Below, in pieces: positions 53,104 to 61,174 of a DNA stretch of 64,000 nt. The notes below the pieces were generated by a model. The model searched no databases, was not told where the DNA came from, and saw only the letters and a program-made list of their open reading frames with translations. Numbering within the stretch: position 1 is the stretch's first letter; each line of letters opens with the position of its first letter. The position numbers were made by a program, and so were the translations under genes. This DNA is from Isoalcanivorax pacificus W11-5 (GTDB lineage: Bacteria > Pseudomonadota > Gammaproteobacteria > Pseudomonadales > Alcanivoracaceae): positions 3,178,994 to 3,242,993 of the forward strand of contig NZ_CP004387.1 of NCBI RefSeq assembly GCF_000299335.2. Reading direction: 5' to 3'.

Positions 53104-53634
53104 ATGACCACTTCATCCGAAAAGTCCAACTTCTTCGATCTGCACATCACCGGCCTCGGGTATCTCAATCGCATCCGCGAAGTGAAGCCCAAGAAAGGCG
53201 ATGCCTTCCTGGCCTGCGACATCGCGGCGCTCAATGGTCCCAGCGATAAGCCGGAGTACCGCCGTTTCGACGTGCGCGTATCCGGCAGCGAAGCGCAGCA
53301 CCTGATCCGCCGTTGCGTCCCCGCCGTCGAGGCCGAACGCAAAGTGCTGATCGGCTTTCGCCTGGGCGATCTGTGGACCGACATCTTCACCTACAGCAAG
53401 GGGAAGCGTGTCGGCGAACAGGGCGTCAGCCTGAAGGCCCGCCTGCTCTTCGTAAGCTGGATCAAGGTCGATGGCCAGCTCGTCTACAAGGCCGAACCCA
53501 AGGCCTCCGAGGAAGCGGCTCGCGACGAAGCGCCCAGCGTTTCGAGCGAACTCACTGCCCAGGATGCACCCGCATCCGAGGCGGTTTCCGACGACGAAGC
53601 AGCCGAAGTACCGGCGTTGGCCGAGTCGTTCTAA
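53104..53634 (+). CDS. DUF3577 / STY4534-family ICE replication-associated protein
   Basis: 176 residues from MTTSSEKSNFFDLHITGLGY-LNRIREVKPKKGDAFLACDI-AALNGPSDKPEYRRFDVRVS, the DUF3577 signature, with an OB-fold look. C-terminal tail acidic and Ala-rich. STY4534 homologues are described as ICE replication proteins, possibly single-strand DNA-binding. A structured-RNA motif has been reported in front of DUF3577 genes in other bacteria, which fits the long leader here. Confidence 0.88.
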   Translation: MTTSSEKSNFFDLHITGLGYLNRIREVKPKKGDAFLACDIAALNGPSDKPEYRRFDVRVSGSEAQHLIRRCVPAVEAERKVLIGFRLGDLWTDIFTYSKGKRVGEQGVSLKARLLFVSWIKVDGQLVYKAEPKASEEAARDEAPSVSSELTAQDAPASEAVSDDEAAEVPALAESF

Positions 53635-53640
53635 ACCCAC

Positions 53641-53662
53641 AAGGCCCCCTCGCCGGGGCCTT
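53641..53662 (+). terminator. terminator-like hairpin
   Basis: AAGGCCCC-ctcgcc-GGGGCCTT, 6 bp after the DUF3577 stop, followed by a T-poor run GCTTCCTTTCC; moderate terminator or processing site. Confidence 0.6.
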
Positions 53663-53735
53663 GCTTCCTTTCCATCCAACGGGCCGCCGGTCTTTCCGAT
53701 CGGCGTCTCGTAACCTCATCGTAAGGAGCTGACCC

Positions 53736-54347
53736 ATGATCACTCTTCCCGGCCAATTGGCCATCAAGACCATCCACGGCAGGAACGGCGACTTCAACGT
53801 CGGCCGCCTCGCCACCTCCATCGGCGAGTTCGTCATCAAGAACGCCGAGCTGGACCAGTACCGCGAAGGCAAGTACGAGGGCGATTTCGTCATCACCGAG
53901 ATTCGCCCTTCGACGTACAACACCAGCGGTCGCATGGTCATCGAGATCCGCGCACACCTGGGCGGAATGACCTTATCGAACATCGACCACCTGAGCCGCG
54001 ATGAAGCCAACCGGCTGAGTCCGCAGGAAGTCGATCCGATCGACGAGGAAGCGCAGGCACCTGTCCCTTCCACTTCGGCACCTGCCGAAGCGAAGGCGGC
54101 AACGTCCAGCGATCCCCTGGTCGATACCACGCCGTTCGGCGCCGACGTTCCCGCCAAGCCGGCTTCCAAGCCGGTGACACAGGACGACGACGCCACGCTG
54201 TTCGGCGCTCTCTGGCCGCTGGGCGAGATCGTCAAGCTCGATGCCACCGTCGATCGCCGCCTGTTGCGTCAGCAACGCGACCGTCTCGGTGCCTTGGGCT
54301 ACGAGTTCGCGCCGCTGTCCCAGGACTGGCATATCGCCTCCGCCTGA
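53736..54347 (+). CDS. DUF3275-family ICE protein
   Basis: 203 residues. MITLPGQLAIKTIHGRNGDF-NVGRLATSIGEFVIKNAELD-QYREGKYEGDFVITEIRPS is the DUF3275 domain (OB-like). A disordered Ala/Pro linker follows and a C-terminal segment LLRQQRDRLGALGYEFAPLS-QDWHIA. Found beside DUF3577 in this ICE family. Function unknown. Confidence 0.87.
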   Translation: MITLPGQLAIKTIHGRNGDFNVGRLATSIGEFVIKNAELDQYREGKYEGDFVITEIRPSTYNTSGRMVIEIRAHLGGMTLSNIDHLSRDEANRLSPQEVDPIDEEAQAPVPSTSAPAEAKAATSSDPLVDTTPFGADVPAKPASKPVTQDDDATLFGALWPLGEIVKLDATVDRRLLRQQRDRLGALGYEFAPLSQDWHIASA

Positions 54348-54373
54348 TCCCTCCGTCGCTTCCCGCGACGTTC

Positions 54374-54440
54374 CAACCACCCGCCGGGGTATTTCCCCCG
54401 TCGGGGGAGTGCTCCGGCTTTTTTTCACAGGAGAACTCCC
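54374..54440 (+). promoter_or_regulatory. attenuator-like leader, copy 4
   Basis: ACCC-gcc-GGGGT (54379-54390), CCCCC-gtc-GGGGG (54395-54407), then CTCCG (54412-54416) and seven T's. CGGGG/CTCCG plus the T-run is a textbook terminator; pairing of the same G's with the upstream C's would prevent it. Ribosome site AGGAGAA lies just after. The clearest copy. Confidence 0.7.
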
Positions 54441-54821
54441 ATGGGCTGGTATTTCTCGCGGCAAACCCGCGACCAACTGATTCGCGAATTGATCGAACCG
54501 CAGGAGGGCGAAAACGCTCGCTCGGAGGTCATCGCCCACACCATGCGCGGCAACGTGCTGTGGTCCGTGACGCGCATCACCGCCAAGCAGGCGGGATTCA
54601 TGAAGCTCGCTGCCGGCGATTCCATCAACGTCATCCGTTGCGACCTGCTGCAAGGCTCGGGCGGCGAATGGGGCCACAAGCCCCTGGATGAATCCATGCA
54701 CCCCTACTACTACTCGTGCCCGTTGCGCTATCTCGACATGGCGCCGGTGCAATCCCCCGAGTGGCGGGAAGGCGTGCTCGCTCATCACGCACGTCGACGC
54801 ATGCCGGCGTCAGTGGCCTGA
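54441..54821 (+). CDS. conserved ICE protein (DUF6927-like)
   Basis: 126 residues: MGWYFSRQTRDQLIRELIEP, NVLWSVTRITAKQAGFMKLA, SINVIRCDLLQGSGGEWGHK, LDESMHPYYYSCPLRYLDMA. These stretches recall the DUF6927 family, common on plasmids and ICEs. Soluble, unknown function. Preceded by an attenuator-like leader and strong ribosome site. Confidence 0.78.
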   Translation: MGWYFSRQTRDQLIRELIEPQEGENARSEVIAHTMRGNVLWSVTRITAKQAGFMKLAAGDSINVIRCDLLQGSGGEWGHKPLDESMHPYYYSCPLRYLDMAPVQSPEWREGVLAHHARRRMPASVA

Positions 54822-54837
54822 GCACGAGAGGTACGTC

Positions 54838-55143
54838 ATGGACCCGATCCTGGCCTCTCTCCCGGCGTCGTTGCTGCGCCTCGTCGAAGATCAGTTGTCC
54901 AACAACGAAGTTTCCTCCGACGAGGAACTGCTCGATCACTTCATCAGCGACGGTCTCACCGAGGAACAGGCACGGCAGGCGTTGACCTACCGCGACCAGT
55001 ACCTCGCCAACCTCTACCTGGACGGTTTCACACCGACCCTCAAAAGGGAGCGAAGCGCTTCGCCTCAACCCCTACAGCCGGCAATTCGAGCCGGACTGAA
55101 CCGCAGGTCTGTGCTTCACGGGGCTGCATTCCTCTTTACCTGA
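54838..55143 (+). CDS. small conserved ICE protein
   Basis: 101 residues from MDPILASLPASLLRLVEDQL-SNNEVSSDEELLDHFISDGL-TEEQARQALTYRDQYLANLY. The first 60 residues are helical and acidic; the last 35 (SASPQPLQPAIRAGLNRRSV…) are low-complexity and may be read into the terminator region. 16 bp behind the previous gene. Confidence 0.65.
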   Translation: MDPILASLPASLLRLVEDQLSNNEVSSDEELLDHFISDGLTEEQARQALTYRDQYLANLYLDGFTPTLKRERSASPQPLQPAIRAGLNRRSVLHGAAFLFT

Positions 55144-55151
55144 TCCATACA

Positions 55152-55177
55152 GGCCCTGCTCCGCAGGGCTTTCTTTG
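55152..55177 (+). terminator. intrinsic terminator
   Basis: GCCCTGC-tcc-GCAGGGC followed by TTTCTTTG, 9 bp after a stop codon. Confidence 0.85.
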
Positions 55178-55250
55178 TCCCATGCAATCGCACGCATCCG
55201 GCTTTTGACCTCTCGATGCCGATTGCTCCAATCCTCAAAAGGAGATAGTT

Positions 55251-56078
55251 ATGAAACTCGCATCCCGCTTTTCTTATCGTTCTCCGGTGCTGCGTTCGGA
55301 TCACCCGTTGTCGGATGATCAAATCCGCACCGTCGCCCCATCCATCTTCGCGAAAACCCCGCACGAAAGCCGTTCCCAGCGCTACAGCTACATACCGACC
55401 GCAGCCGTGTTGACGGAGTTGCGCAAAGAGGGCTTCCAACCGTTCATGGTGTGCCAGACACGTGTGCGCCACGAAGATCGGCGTGACTACACCAAGCACA
55501 TGCTGCGGCTTCGTCATGCGAGCCAGATCAATGGCACCGAGGCAAGCGAGATCATCTTGCTCAACTCGCACGACGGCACCAGCAGCTATCAGATGCTGGC
55601 GGGCATGTTCCGCTTCGTCTGCCAGAACGGCCTGGTGTGCGGAGACACCTTCGCCGACGTCCGTGTTCCTCACAAGGGCAACGTCACCGATCACGTCATC
55701 GAAGGCGCCTACGAGGTCTTGCAGGGTTTCGAGCAAGTGCAACACTCGCGCGACGCCATGGGTGCTATCACACTCGATGACGGTGAGGCCAAGGTCTTCG
55801 CCAGATCGGCGCTGACCCTCAAATACGACGATTCCGGCAAGACCTTGCCGATCACGGAAAGTCAGGTTCTGCGGCCACGTCGTTTCGACGACAACCGTTT
55901 GGACCTCTGGTCCACCTTCAATCGAGTCCAAGAGAACCTCATCAAAGGCGGCCTGACCGGTCGTACTGCGAACGGGCGCCAGCAACGCACGCGGCCCGTT
56001 CAAGGCATCGACCAGAACGTCCGGCTGAACCGGGCGCTCTGGCTGCTGGCGGAAGGTCTGCGTCAGCTGAAAGCCTGA
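55251..56078 (+). CDS. DUF932-family protein
   Basis: 275 residues from MKLASRFSYRSPVLRSDHPL behind AAAAGGAGATAG. DUF932 stretches: YSYIPTAAVLTELRKEGFQP, HMLRLRHASQINGTEASEII-LLNSHDGTSSYQMLAGMFRF-VCQNGLVCG and LVCGDTFADVRVPHKGNVTD-HVIEGAYEVL. DUF932 proteins occur on plasmids, phages and ICEs; the fold is beta-rich and an early-entry (phage-like LGT) role has been proposed. Function unproven. Confidence 0.9.
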   Translation: MKLASRFSYRSPVLRSDHPLSDDQIRTVAPSIFAKTPHESRSQRYSYIPTAAVLTELRKEGFQPFMVCQTRVRHEDRRDYTKHMLRLRHASQINGTEASEIILLNSHDGTSSYQMLAGMFRFVCQNGLVCGDTFADVRVPHKGNVTDHVIEGAYEVLQGFEQVQHSRDAMGAITLDDGEAKVFARSALTLKYDDSGKTLPITESQVLRPRRFDDNRLDLWSTFNRVQENLIKGGLTGRTANGRQQRTRPVQGIDQNVRLNRALWLLAEGLRQLKA

Positions 56079-56084
56079 CCCTCA

Positions 56085-56123
56085 AGCGGATCATGCCCAT
56101 GACGGCATGGTCCGCTTTTTTTG
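56085..56123 (+). terminator. strong intrinsic terminator
   Basis: A 13-bp stem AGCGGATCATGCC / GGCATGGTCCGCT (one G-T pair) with a 6-base loop and seven T's, 7 bp after the DUF932 stop. Confidence 0.92.
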
Positions 56124-56221
56124 TTCGGCAGACACCCCTTCGGAGCCCTCTTTGCAAACAGGGTGGCGTCGCGTGGCGGTTTTTCGCTCCCGCTCATCGG
56201 CCTGTTGAAGCAGGCTACTTC

Positions 56222-56300
56222 CCATGTCCGTCGGCGTTGCCGACAACATGCCCAGGTAGCCGAGACCTTCAAGGCTACGGTGCGTTGCGACGCACTGGTT
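56222..56300 (+). ncRNA. three-hairpin leader RNA element, copy C
   Basis: P1 GTCGGC/GCCGAC (56230-56244), AACATGCCCAG, P2 GTAGCC/GGCTAC (56256-56278) with loop GAGACCTTCAA, P3 GTGCGT/ACGCAC (56280-56295). All three stems differ in sequence from copy A yet pair perfectly; single-stranded linkers are kept. Lies in the leader of the 215-residue protein gene. Confidence 0.75.
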
Positions 56301-56335
56301 GTTCTCTTTGCCAAGACGCTCACCGGGCGTTCCCT

Positions 56336-56403
56336 TCCATCCCCCTGGGGCAGTGACTGCCCTCGCGGGTGGTGCTGCCTCTGTTTTCTTCGAGGACATC
56401 ACC
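56336..56403 (+). promoter_or_regulatory. attenuator-like leader, copy 5
   Basis: CCCCC-t-GGGG start, GGCAG-tga-CTGCC (56349-56361), and CCC-tcgc-GGG (56360-56369), sharing bases so that only one can form; then GCCTCTGTTTTCTT and ribosome site CGAGGA. The terminator arm is weaker than in copies 4, 6 and 7. Confidence 0.5.
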
Positions 56404-57051
56404 ATGCCTGCATCTACATCACCCAATGTGCTCTACCGCATCGACGAATGCCCCGACCTCATGGCCGACGGCTGCATCGGTGACGAGCACGGCAACTTGG
56501 TCTTCCTGTCCGTCTGGGCGCGCGATACCGCCGTCCAGGAGTTCCTTGCCCGTCTGACCCTCGGTCGGTCCGAGCAGGGGCTGGATCAGTTCCATCTCGT
56601 CACCGATCAGGCATCGATCCCGGTCTTCGTCGGCAATGCGGACAACCTGGAGAAGCGCACCACGCGCGTCTTCCGGCGCACGCTGTTCGGCTCGATGTCT
56701 CATCTGTGGCTGTTCGACAAGCGCTGCGTGAAGCCCGACAAGGCCAACGCCAGCGCATTGGCGCTACTGCCCAGGACAGTGACCGACCACACCGAACGCC
56801 TATGGGCGCTGGTGCGGGAGACCTGCCCCCTGCCTCTACTCGATCACTGGCGCGATGCCGTGCTGGAGCTGCTGCAATCACGGGACATGCTGACCCGCCT
56901 TCCGTTCGCCCTCGGGCCGCTGGAAGGCCATCGGCTGGCCCTGGACGTTCCGGCGCTGACCACAGCGCTGGGCGAACTGATCCGCAACGGCACCCTTGGT
57001 GTTTCGCAGGTCGAGCTGGCCTCGGGCAAACCGCTGCGGCGGGTGGCCTGA
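56404..57051 (+). CDS. conserved ICE hypothetical protein
   Basis: 215 residues from MPASTSPNVLYRIDECPDLM. NLVFLSVWARDTAVQEFLAR, LFGSMSHLWLFDKRCVKPDK, HTERLWALVRETCPLPLLDH-WRDAVLELLQSRDMLTRLPF. Soluble, mixed alpha/beta, no known catalytic motif. The start was chosen because it follows the conserved leader and CGAGGACATCACC. Typical of genes between DUF932 and the DUF6094 methyltransferase-like gene. Confidence 0.75.
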   Translation: MPASTSPNVLYRIDECPDLMADGCIGDEHGNLVFLSVWARDTAVQEFLARLTLGRSEQGLDQFHLVTDQASIPVFVGNADNLEKRTTRVFRRTLFGSMSHLWLFDKRCVKPDKANASALALLPRTVTDHTERLWALVRETCPLPLLDHWRDAVLELLQSRDMLTRLPFALGPLEGHRLALDVPALTTALGELIRNGTLGVSQVELASGKPLRRVA

Positions 57052-57115
57052 CGCTCACCACACGGGCATGTGCGTCGCGCGTGCCCCGCTTTCATCCCAC
57101 TCACAGGAGATTCCC

Positions 57116-58225
57116 ATGGCTCTCATGTTTCCGCGCCTTGCGCGCAACTTCATCAAGAACGGCTACTTCCCGACGGACGAACCCACGTTGGAAAGAGCCC
57201 TGACCGCGCTGGCACCCTCATCCGGCGCCATGTGCATTCTCGATCCCTGCGCCGGCGAAGGCGTGGCGATCGCCGAAGCCGCTCACGCCCTCGGGCGCGA
57301 ACAGGTGAAGGCATTTGCCGTCGAGTACGACACGGAACGCGCCACCCATGCGCGCGGACTCGTCGATCGTTGTCTGCACGGCGACCTGATGGACTCGCTG
57401 ATTTCCCGCCAGTCCTTCGGACTGCTGTGGTTCAACCCGCCCTATGGCGATCTGACGCGGGGCGTCGATGGCAACATCGGCTACCAGGGTCAGGGCCGCG
57501 CACGGCTGGAAAAGCTGTTCTATCAACGCAGCCTGCCGCTGTTGCAGTACGACGGCGTGCTGGTGCTCATCATCCCGGCCTATGTACTCGATGCCGAGTT
57601 CGTCGGCTGGCTGACCCGCCACTTCGCCGACCTGCGCATCTACCGTGCGGTAGACGTGCAGTTCAAGCAGGTGGTGATCTTCGGCCGGCGCGTGCGTCAG
57701 CGCGAGCAGGTGCCGGAGGACGCCAAGACGGCGCGCAGCCTGTTGCTGCAAGTCGGGCAAGGCGACATCGAAGCCGAGGAATTGCCCTGCGAATGGCCGT
57801 TCCAGCCTTACACGGTTCCGGCGTCTCCCGCCGAACCGGAGCACTTCTATCGCGTCACGCTCGAACCCGAGCAGTTCGCCGACGAGGTACAACGCCTGCA
57901 AGGGCTGTGGCCGTCAATCGACACGCACCTGGGCGCCGCGCAGCATTTGCCACGGCCCCCGGCGCGCGCCCTGTCGCACTGGCATCTCGCCCTGGCTCTG
58001 GCAGCAGGCGCGGTTTCAGGCGTCGTGCAATCGAAGAACGGCCGCACGCTCGTCGTCAAAGGTGATACCCACAAGGAGAAGTCTCACCAGACGGAATACA
58101 CCGAGCGTGACGATGGCTCCGTGGCCGAGACGCGCATCCTCACCGACAGGTTCGTGCCTGTTATCAGGGCGTGGGACATGACCCTTGGCTCTCCCACATG
58201 GGGCCAGGTACTGACCATTCGCTGA
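57116..58225 (+). CDS. DUF6094-type N6-adenine methyltransferase-like protein
   Basis: 369 residues from MALMFPRLARNFIKNGYFPT (CAGGAGATTCCC upstream). A DNA methyltransferase-like core: ILDPCAGEGVAIAEAAHALG (motif I, DPCAGEG), AVEYDTERATHARGLVDRCL, and LLWFNPPYGDLTRGVDGNIG (NPPY catalytic motif), followed by LIIPAYVLDAEFVGWLTRHF. The C-terminus lacks an obvious target-recognition domain. Role in methylating element DNA, possibly to evade restriction, is inference. Confidence 0.87.
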   Translation: MALMFPRLARNFIKNGYFPTDEPTLERALTALAPSSGAMCILDPCAGEGVAIAEAAHALGREQVKAFAVEYDTERATHARGLVDRCLHGDLMDSLISRQSFGLLWFNPPYGDLTRGVDGNIGYQGQGRARLEKLFYQRSLPLLQYDGVLVLIIPAYVLDAEFVGWLTRHFADLRIYRAVDVQFKQVVIFGRRVRQREQVPEDAKTARSLLLQVGQGDIEAEELPCEWPFQPYTVPASPAEPEHFYRVTLEPEQFADEVQRLQGLWPSIDTHLGAAQHLPRPPARALSHWHLALALAAGAVSGVVQSKNGRTLVVKGDTHKEKSHQTEYTERDDGSVAETRILTDRFVPVIRAWDMTLGSPTWGQVLTIR

Positions 58226-58258
58226 TCGTTGTTCCTTGACGGTTCGCCGTCGTTTTCA

Positions 58259-58325
58259 TCCACCCACCGGGGTCATGTCGCCCCTGTGGGGTGCCGTGGC
58301 CCCTTTTTCTTGAGAGGTAGTCACC
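58259..58325 (+). promoter_or_regulatory. attenuator-like leader, copy 6
   Basis: ACCC-acc-GGGGT (58262-58273), CCCC-tgt-GGGG (58281-58291), then CCCC (58300-58303) and TTTTT. GGGG-tgccgtgg-CCCC-TTTTT is a terminator that competes with CCCC/GGGG upstream. Ribosome site TTGAGAGG follows. Confidence 0.68.
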
Positions 58326-58622
58326 ATGGCACTCGCAGTTCTGTCTCAACCACGCTTTCGGGCCGGAAAATTGCTCATGACCGCAGGCGTGAATGACCTT
58401 GTTCAACGGGGTGTGTTCAACCCCGGACCCTATCTCCAGCGCCATCTCAACGGCGATTGGGGCGATCTCTGCGACGACGACAGGCGGCAGAACGATGTCG
58501 CTTTGAAGTCCGGCGAGGATCGATTGTTCTCGTCCTACCAAGTCACTTCCGACCTGAAACTCTGGATCATCACCGAATGGGATCGCAGCGTGACCACGTT
58601 GCTGTTGCCTGAAGAATATTGA
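58326..58622 (+). CDS. small conserved ICE/plasmid protein
   Basis: 98 residues: MALAVLSQPRFRAGKLLMTA-GVNDLVQRGVFNPGPYLQRH-LNGDWGDLCDDDRRQNDVAL. The 'L…H-GDWGD' phrase is common in small plasmid and ICE proteins of unknown function. Soluble. It lies between two attenuator-like leaders and between the methyltransferase-like and helicase genes. Confidence 0.8.
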   Translation: MALAVLSQPRFRAGKLLMTAGVNDLVQRGVFNPGPYLQRHLNGDWGDLCDDDRRQNDVALKSGEDRLFSSYQVTSDLKLWIITEWDRSVTTLLLPEEY

Positions 58623-58660
58623 TCCGCTTTCTCCGCGACGTGTGAGCGTCGCGTTTCTTC

Positions 58661-58726
58661 CCAACCCTGGGGCATGTCACTGCCCCAAGGGGGAGGTGCA
58701 TGCCCCATTTTTCTTGGAGCATCACC
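58661..58726 (+). promoter_or_regulatory. attenuator-like leader, copy 7
   Basis: GGGGCA-tgtcac-TGCCCC (58669-58686) uses the same C's that can pair with the next GGGG (58683-58693); that GGGG can pair with GCCCC (58702-58706) before ATTTTTCTT. Ribosome site TTGGAG follows. Same order as the other six. Confidence 0.68.
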
Positions 58727-60994
58727 ATGTCCCTCGATCTCGAAACCATTCCCGATGCCGCGCAGGGCGACCTGCTGGAAGCGGCTAATTCCCCACTCAC
58801 GATCAGCTTGCAGGATTTCGTCACCGAGTTCGGCGACGAGCTGCTCGATTCTCTCAACCGCGCCAACCCGCCTGTCTACGCCGGGCAGGCACGGGCGCAT
58901 CGCCAGGGCATCCTGGCCGGCCTGAAGCGGAAGTTGTTTCCCGCCCAGGCCGAGGTCGTCCATGCCGTCACCGAGCTGCTGGTCGATCGTGGCGAACGTG
59001 CCGCGATCGTCAATGGCGAGATGGGCTGCGGCAAGACGACCGTCGGCATCGCCACGGCCGCCGTGCTCAACGCCGAAGGCTACCGCCGCACCCTGGTGCT
59101 CTCGCCACCCCACCTGGTCTACAAGTGGCGGCGCGAAATTCAGGAGACGGTGGCCGGCGCCAAGGTCTGGGTGCTCAACGGCCCGGACACACTGGTCAAG
59201 CTGCTGAAACTGCGCGAGCAGTTGGGCGTACCGCCCCAGGGGCAGGAGTTCTTCGTCCTCGGCCGTGTGCGCATGCGCATGGGCTTTCACTGGAAGCCGG
59301 TGTTCGTGCGTTGGCGTACCCGTCACGGCGACGTGGGGGCATGCCCGCATTGCGGCCAGGTCATCACCGATCTGGACGGCGAGCCGATCAACCCGGTGGA
59401 ACTCGAAGCGGAGGAAACCCGCCGCAAGTGCGGACACTGCGCCTCGACGCTGTGGACGCTGATCCGTCCCCGGCGCCTGTCGGTCAACGACCAGTCCCAC
59501 GCCGTGCTCAAGGCGCTCAAGCGTATTCCCACGATCGGCGAAGTCACGGCGCAGAAGCTGATGAAGAAGTTCGGCGAGTCGTTCCTGGCTTCGATGCTGG
59601 GCGACAACCTGTACGAGTTCATCAATCTCATGGACGACAACGGCGAGCTGGTGTTTTCCGACCGGCAGGCCCAGCGCATGGAACGTGCGATGGCCTCGAT
59701 GGAGTTCGGCTTCGGTGAAGGGGGTTATCAGCCTTCGGAATACGTCAAACGCTACCTGCCGCAAGGCACGTTCGACCTGCTCATCGCTGACGAGGCGCAC
59801 GAGTACAAGAACGCGGGTTCCGCCCAGGGGCAGGCGATGGGGGTCTTGGCCTCCAAGTCACGCAAGACGCTGCTGCTGACCGGCACCTTGATGGGCGGCT
59901 ACGGCGACGACCTGTTCTACCTGCTGTTCCGCGCCCTGCCTGGGCGAATGATCGAAGACGGCTACCGGCCGAGCAAGCAAGGCAGTCTGACGCCGGCCGC
60001 GATGGCGTTCATGCGCGATCACGGCGTGCTCAAGGACATCTACTCCGAGAGCAACGGCTCGGCCCACAAGACCGCCAAGGGCAGCAAGATCACGGTGCGA
60101 ACCGTGAAGGCCCCCGGCTTCGGTCCCAAGGGCGTGCTGCGCTGCGTATTGCCGTTCACGGTCTTCCTCAAGTTGAAGGACATCGGTGGCAACGTGCTGC
60201 CGCCCTACGACGAGGAGTTCCGCGAAGTGGCGATGGACGCGGAGCAGGCGCAGGCCTATGGACGCCTGGCGGGGCAACTGACCGCCGAGCTGAAGCAGGC
60301 GCTGGCGCGCCGCGACACGACGCTGCTGGGTGTGGTCCTCAACGTGCTGCTGGCCTGGCCGGACACGTGCTTTCGGTCCGAGACGGTCAAGCATCCGCGC
60401 ACCCGCAACCTGCTGGCGTTCACGCCGTCGCTGTTCACCGATCTGGAGGTCATGCCGAAGGAGCGGGAGCTGATCGATATCTGCCGCGAGGAAAAAGCGG
60501 CGGGACGCAAGGTGCTGGTCTACAGCGTCTATACCGGCACGCGCGACACCACATCGCGCTTGAAGGTGCTGCTGGAGCAGGAAGGCTTCAAGGTGGCGGT
60601 ACTGCGCGCGAGCGTGGATGCCTCCCGCCGGGAAGACTGGATCGCCGAGCAGTTGGATCGCGGCATCGACGTGCTCATCACCAACCCCGAACTGGTGAAA
60701 ACCGGCCTGGACCTGTTGGAGTTTCCGACCATCGTGTTCATGCAGTCGGGCTACAACGTGTACTCGCTGCAGCAGGCCGCGCGCCGTTCCTGGCGTATCG
60801 GGCAGAAGCAGCCGGTCCGGGTGATCTACCTCGGCTACGCGGCCACCTCGCAGATGACTTGCCTGGGGCTGATGGCCAAGAAGATCACGGTGTCGCAGAG
60901 CACGTCGGGAGACGTGCCGGAATCAGGGTTGGACGTTCTCAATCAGGACGGCGACTCGGTGGAAGTGGCACTGGCACGGCAGTTGGTACATTGA
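58727..60994 (+). CDS. SNF2-like DEAD/DEAH-box helicase of the ICE
   Basis: 755 residues from MSLDLETIPDAAQGDLLEAA. Walker A: NGEMGCGKTTVGIATAAVL; then LVLSPPHLVYKWRREI; DLLIADEAHEYKN (DEAH box); LLLTGTLMGGYGDD; C-terminal helicase part LITNPELVKTGLDLLEFPTI and QAARRSWRIGQKQPVRVIYL, the SNF2-type motif VI. Between motifs I and II a zinc-ribbon-like insert CPHCGQ … CGHCAS is present. It is a long-conserved gene of this ICE family; DNA translocase or remodeller. A terminator follows. Confidence 0.92.
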   Translation: MSLDLETIPDAAQGDLLEAANSPLTISLQDFVTEFGDELLDSLNRANPPVYAGQARAHRQGILAGLKRKLFPAQAEVVHAVTELLVDRGERAAIVNGEMGCGKTTVGIATAAVLNAEGYRRTLVLSPPHLVYKWRREIQETVAGAKVWVLNGPDTLVKLLKLREQLGVPPQGQEFFVLGRVRMRMGFHWKPVFVRWRTRHGDVGACPHCGQVITDLDGEPINPVELEAEETRRKCGHCASTLWTLIRPRRLSVNDQSHAVLKALKRIPTIGEVTAQKLMKKFGESFLASMLGDNLYEFINLMDDNGELVFSDRQAQRMERAMASMEFGFGEGGYQPSEYVKRYLPQGTFDLLIADEAHEYKNAGSAQGQAMGVLASKSRKTLLLTGTLMGGYGDDLFYLLFRALPGRMIEDGYRPSKQGSLTPAAMAFMRDHGVLKDIYSESNGSAHKTAKGSKITVRTVKAPGFGPKGVLRCVLPFTVFLKLKDIGGNVLPPYDEEFREVAMDAEQAQAYGRLAGQLTAELKQALARRDTTLLGVVLNVLLAWPDTCFRSETVKHPRTRNLLAFTPSLFTDLEVMPKERELIDICREEKAAGRKVLVYSVYTGTRDTTSRLKVLLEQEGFKVAVLRASVDASRREDWIAEQLDRGIDVLITNPELVKTGLDLLEFPTIVFMQSGYNVYSLQQAARRSWRIGQKQPVRVIYLGYAATSQMTCLGLMAKKITVSQSTSGDVPESGLDVLNQDGDSVEVALARQLVH

Positions 60995-61011
60995 GCATCG
61001 CTCGATTTTTG

Positions 61012-61040
61012 GCGGCCCCTTCGGGGGCCGTTTTCTTTTC
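61012..61040 (+). terminator. intrinsic terminator
   Basis: CGGCCCC-ttc-GGGGGCCG with TTTTCTTTTC, 18 bp after the helicase stop; it separates the accessory block from the pilus/conjugation genes. Confidence 0.9.
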
Positions 61041-61174
61041 TGTCGGGCCGGTGCGTAATCGGCCCCGCGATACCTGGCAGTCGAAAAATCGGGCGGCCCG
61101 CAGTTCCCTTTGTTCGCTGATGCGACGGCCTTCCCCTGCGAAGGTGGCATCACGAAGCCCCTGGGAGCCGCCGC

